DNA of 26,706 nucleotides from an uncultured Clostridium sp. (GTDB lineage: Bacteria; Bacillota_A; Clostridia; TANB77; CAG-508), in the NCBI GenBank assembly GCA_946491915.1, contig CAMLYR010000011.1, forward strand, positions 1 through 26,706. Direction: 5' to 3'. This document shows, one piece after another, positions 24,334 to 26,706 of the stretch (position 1 is the stretch's first letter; each line of letters begins with the position of its first letter). The position numbers were made by a program, and so were the translations under genes. Under the pieces are notes generated by a model, which worked only from the letters and a program-made list of their open reading frames with translations, was not told where the DNA came from and did not search any database.

Positions 24334-24801
24334 ATGGAAAATCCAACAGAAACCAAAAAAACATATCAAGATTATGTAGACAAAAAATCTCCTAATTCAC
24401 CCATATTAAAAAATTGTTTTAATGCATTTTGGGTTGGAGGTCTCATTTGTACAATTGGACAGATTATACTTAATATTTGCAAAGATAGAGGTTTTGATAC
24501 ACAAATTTCCGGAACAATTGTTTCCATTTTATTAATTGGCTTATCTGCCTTTTTAACTGGATTAAATATTTTTAATAAAATAGGAAAATTTGCAGGTGCT
24601 GGTTCTTTAATACCAATTACTGGATTTGCCAATTCTATTGTTTCTCCTGCCATGGAGTATAAATCAGAGGGCTATGTCATGGGCGTTGGTGGAAAAATGT
24701 TTACCGTTGCTGGACCTGTTCTGGTATTTGGTATATCTACTTCTATATTAGTCGGTATTATTTACTTAATATTTAATACCCAAAACATTACTCTAGTTTA
24801 A
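24334..24801 (+). CDS. spoVAC: Stage V sporulation protein AC (SpoVAC)
   Basis: SpoVAC is a membrane component of the SpoVA channel in the spore inner membrane, which takes up dipicolinic acid in sporulation and releases it in germination; it has been described as mechanosensitive. The 155-residue protein shows the family motifs FWVGGLICTIGQ, GKFAGAGSLIPITGFANSI and EYKSEGYVMGVGGKMFTVAGPV, with about four membrane helices. The start is odd: the ATG at 24334 has no ribosome site close by, with an in-frame stop at 24325. The strong AAAGGAG at 24287-24293 serves an ATG at 24297 in another frame, which opens a 32-codon frame ending at 24395 inside this gene. Either a short upstream frame regulates translation or one base is extra here. 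Confidence 0.93.
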   Translation: MENPTETKKTYQDYVDKKSPNSPILKNCFNAFWVGGLICTIGQIILNICKDRGFDTQISGTIVSILLIGLSAFLTGLNIFNKIGKFAGAGSLIPITGFANSIVSPAMEYKSEGYVMGVGGKMFTVAGPVLVFGISTSILVGIIYLIFNTQNITLV

Positions 24802-24812
24802 AGGTTGCCAAA

Positions 24813-24945
24813 GGGGACGGATGAAAAGGGAAATCGGGGACGGACTCATTTTTCCCTTTTTACAAGATTTAATATATTCTCCAAAGTTATTTTAGTAAAA
24901 AGGGAAAAATGAGTCCGTCCCCGATTTTCCTTTTCATCCGTCCCC
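24813..24945. repeat. 49-bp near-perfect inverted repeat of the GGGGACGG family
   Basis: The arms 24813-24861 and 24897-24945 are reverse complements over 49 bp with a single mismatch, separated by 35 nt. Each arm holds two GGGGACGG (or CCGTCCCC) words and an AAAAAGGGAAAAATGAG end. The element fills nearly all of the gap between spoVAC and spoVAD; one arm matches 70-130. In RNA it would form a very stable hairpin with short T tracts at 24851-24861, so it may limit readthrough into spoVAD. Confidence 0.85.
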
Positions 24946-24998
24946 AAAATCCCTCAAAATCCCAATAGGAATATTATGTTCGAAAGGAGCTGAATATT

Positions 24999-26004
24999 TT
25001 GGAAAGATTAGGAACGCAAACCATTAAGTTTACCACTCCTCCCTCTATTTTAGAATGTGCTTCTATTGTTGGTCCAAAAGAAGCCGAAGGTCCATTGGCT
25101 AAATATTTTGATCAAACATTAGATGACGAATTTTGGGGTGAAAAAACATGGGAAAAAGCAGAAAGTAAAATTATAAAAGAAACTGTCAATATGGTGATTC
25201 GAAAAGCACGGTATTTCAGCAAGCGATATTGATTGTATGTTTGCAGGGGATTTACTTAATCAATGTATTTCTTCAAGTTTTGGATTAAGAGATTTAAAGA
25301 TTCCTTTTTTCGGTGTGTTTGGCGCTTGTTCTACATTTGTTGAATCTTTAACTTTAGGTGCCATTTGTGCAGAAAGTTTTGCAAATTATGTTTTATGTGC
25401 GACTTCCAGCCATTTTTGTAGTGCTGAAAAACAATTCCGATTTCCTTTGGAATTGGGAAATCAACGACCACAAACGAGTCAATGGACTGTTACTGGTTCA
25501 GGTAGCGCTATTGTTGCCAAAAATGGCTCTGGACCATATATCACACATGTTACACCTGGCAAGATCATTGATATGGGAATAAAAGATGGAAACAACATGG
25601 GCGCTGCTATGGCACCAAGTTTTGCAGATACATTAACAACCCATTTTCAAGATACGGGAAGAAGTCCAAACGATTATGACGCTATTATTAGTGGAGACCT
25701 AGGATATGTTGGTAAAGAGATTGCTATTGATCTATTAAAAACAAATGGATATAACATAAAAGATAATTACAATGATTGTGGTGTTCTCATTTTTGATAAA
25801 AAAACGCAAGATACTCACAGTGGTGGTAGTGGTTGTGCCTGTTGTGGAACTGTATTTTCTGGATACTTTTTTAAACAATTAAAAGAAAGAAAAATGAAAA
25901 GAATTTTATTAATTGCTACTGGTGCTTTAATGAATTCTACTAGTTCTCAACAAGGAGAATCCATTCCTGGTATCGCTCATGCAATTAGTATTGAAAATTT
26001 ATAA
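24999..26004 (+). pseudogene. spoVAD: Stage V sporulation protein AD (SpoVAD), interrupted by a one-base frameshift
   Basis: SpoVAD is the soluble, thiolase-fold, dipicolinic-acid-binding part of the SpoVA system. Translation would start at a TTG at 24999, 9 nt after AAAGGAG. Frame one gives 77 residues (about 70 of SpoVAD) and stops at 25232; the rest lies in the next frame to 26004. Leaving out C25209 restores KAGISASDIDCMFAGDLLNQ and a protein of 334 residues, the normal family length. The second part has FGACSTFVE, the thiolase-like core, and SGDLGYVGKEIAIDLL. Nothing else is damaged, so this is either recent decay or a sequencing error. A distal ATG at 25237 could in theory start a 255-residue fragment, but no good ribosome site precedes it. 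Confidence 0.9.
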
Positions 26005-26045
26005 ATTAGATAATCATTTTAATATTTTAATATGATACATCTAAT
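26005..26045 (+). other. AT-rich hairpin directly after spoVAD
   Basis: ATTAGAT (26005-26011) pairs with ATCTAAT (26039-26045), with further pairing of TCAT and ATGA inside. No T tract follows, and spoVAE begins about 60 nt on, so it is probably not a terminator. Given the AT content it may be of no significance. Confidence 0.3.
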
Positions 26046-26102
26046 CTAGCTTTATGTATAAAACTTATTTTATTTTTAACTTGCGAAAGGAATGAAGTTT
26101 TT

Positions 26103-26513
26103 ATGAATGAAATTGATTGGGGTACCGTTTTTGAATGGTCTTCTCTTCTAAAATGTTTTGTTGTTGGTGGTTTAATTTGTGTTATTGGACAAATTTTAAT
26201 TGATAAAACCAAATTAACACCTGCAAGAATTTTAGTTATTTTTGTGACTTTAGGTGCTATCTTAGGAGGATTGGGAATTTATCAGTATTTAGTAGATTTT
26301 GCCGGTGCCGGTGCGACTGTTCCTTTAACAGGATTCGGCTATAACCTAGCAAAAGGTGCTATTGAAGAAGTCAAAAATATAGGATTTATTGGTGCTTTTA
26401 CAGGTGGTGTGAAAGCTGCTGCAGGGCGGAATTGCAGCTGCTGTTTTCTTTGGCTATTTAGCTTCTCTAATTTCAAAACCAAAAATGAAAAAGCAATAAC
26501 CATTTTCATATAA
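26103..26513 (+). CDS. spoVAE: Stage V sporulation protein AE (SpoVAEb type), C-terminus frameshifted
   Basis: This is a membrane component of the SpoVA dipicolinic acid channel. The N-terminal part is clearly SpoVAE: FVVGGLICVIGQILIDKTK, DFAGAGATVPLTGFGYNLAK and IGAFTGGVKAAAG. As written, codons after about 107 give GRNCSCCFLWLFSFSNFK, unlike the family and cysteine-rich. Removing one G in the GGG at 26424-26426 restores GGIAAAVFFGYLASLISKPK and a stop at 26497-26499, for 131 residues. The N-terminus is about a dozen residues longer than typical. AAAGGA lies 11 nt before the ATG. It ends the spoVA run; a terminator follows at 26521. Confidence 0.9.
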   Translation: MNEIDWGTVFEWSSLLKCFVVGGLICVIGQILIDKTKLTPARILVIFVTLGAILGGLGIYQYLVDFAGAGATVPLTGFGYNLAKGAIEEVKNIGFIGAFTGGVKAAAGRNCSCCFLWLFSFSNFKTKNEKAITIFI

Positions 26514-26520
26514 TATGTAT

Positions 26521-26552
26521 AAATGAGAGAATAGCACTCTCATTTTTCTTTT
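26521..26552 (+). terminator. Intrinsic terminator of the spoVA operon
   Basis: AAATGAGAG (26521-26529) pairs perfectly with CTCTCATTT (26537-26545) around a 7-nt loop, followed by TTCTTTT. It lies just past spoVAE and marks the end of the plus-strand operon. Confidence 0.8.
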
Positions 26553-26643
26553 ATCTATAATTTTTATATCTATCATATACAAAGCCTTGAAATGCAATTA
26601 TTAAAGTTTTATATTTTTCTAATTTTTTGTCAAATTTTATAGC

Positions 26644-26667
26644 AAAAAAATAAAGTTACTTTATTTT
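26644..26667 (-). terminator. Probable terminator of a minus-strand gene beyond the right edge
   Basis: AAAATAAAG (26647-26655) pairs perfectly with CTTTATTTT (26659-26667) around three nt, and the minus strand continues with a T tract. All three minus-strand frames entering from the right edge reach a stop before this point, so a convergent gene could end here. The gene itself is not visible. Confidence 0.4.
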
Positions 26668-26706
26668 CATAAAATAACTCCATTCTTTTTATCTATGCTT
26701 TTTTTG

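Noticed and set aside
25237..26004. SpoVAD distal part as a separate gene starting at ATG 25237
   Set aside because: It lacks a ribosome site and the frame continues upstream in perfect SpoVAD sequence once C25209 is skipped, so it is a fragment of one gene.
26027..26212. Minus-strand open frame opposite the start of spoVAE
   Set aside because: It is antisense to conserved spoVAE sequence and has no supporting signals.

Overview
This window comes from a low-GC, spore-forming Firmicute, most likely an anaerobic gut-type member of class Clostridia. The evidence is a strongly AT-rich sequence, AGGAGG-type ribosome sites, an ftsEX operon carrying coiled-coil M23 hydrolases, a spoVAC-spoVAD-spoVAE set, and a type IV pilus locus whose pilin has the KGITLIALVITIIVLLILA leader common in clostridial genomes. 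No rRNA, tRNA, CRISPR array, prophage or transposase gene was seen.

Layout. Everything from 132 to 23808 is on the minus strand; from 24031 on, genes are on the plus strand. Read in the direction of transcription, the minus-strand blocks are as follows. (1) rsmB, 16S rRNA methyltransferase (23808-22480). (2) A type IV pilus operon (22299-12655) with a good sigma-A promoter in front: pilM-pilN fusion, pilO-like, pilP-like, pilA-type pilin, pilD-type peptidase, two minor pilins, pilB, pilT, pilC. A 221-nt foldback lies between pilB and pilT. (3) A ROK sugar kinase with an excellent promoter (12458-11556), then the C-terminal half of a split transketolase and two unrecognised proteins (11371-8495), ended by a terminator. 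(4) An envelope and division block with its own promoter: ftsE, ftsX, three tandem paralogous M23 peptidoglycan hydrolases, ctpA, pgsA and greA (8300-132). The plus-strand block (24031-26552) is a dodecin-like gene followed by spoVAC, spoVAD and spoVAE, ending at a terminator.

How the genes work together. FtsE and FtsX form an ABC-like complex that in many bacteria controls secreted peptidoglycan hydrolases, so the three M23 proteins next to it are its likely partners, and CtpA is a likely processing or quality-control protease. PilB and PilT power pilus extension and retraction through the PilC platform, with PilM-PilN, PilO-like and PilP-like proteins forming the alignment complex. SpoVAC, SpoVAD and SpoVAE belong to the dipicolinic acid channel of spores.

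Most notable points. spoVAD and spoVAE each carry an apparent one-base insertion that breaks the conserved reading frame, and spoVAC starts out of frame with its best ribosome site; this is either real decay of sporulation genes or sequence error near the window end. The prepilin peptidase seems to have Asn in place of its second catalytic Asp. Four families of intergenic repeat or foldback DNA are present: GGGGACGG-type palindromes at three loci, including a 49-bp near-perfect inverted repeat between spoVAC and spoVAD; a 55-60 nt repeat in three copies; the 221-nt foldback in the pilus operon; and a twin hairpin upstream of the transketolase gene.
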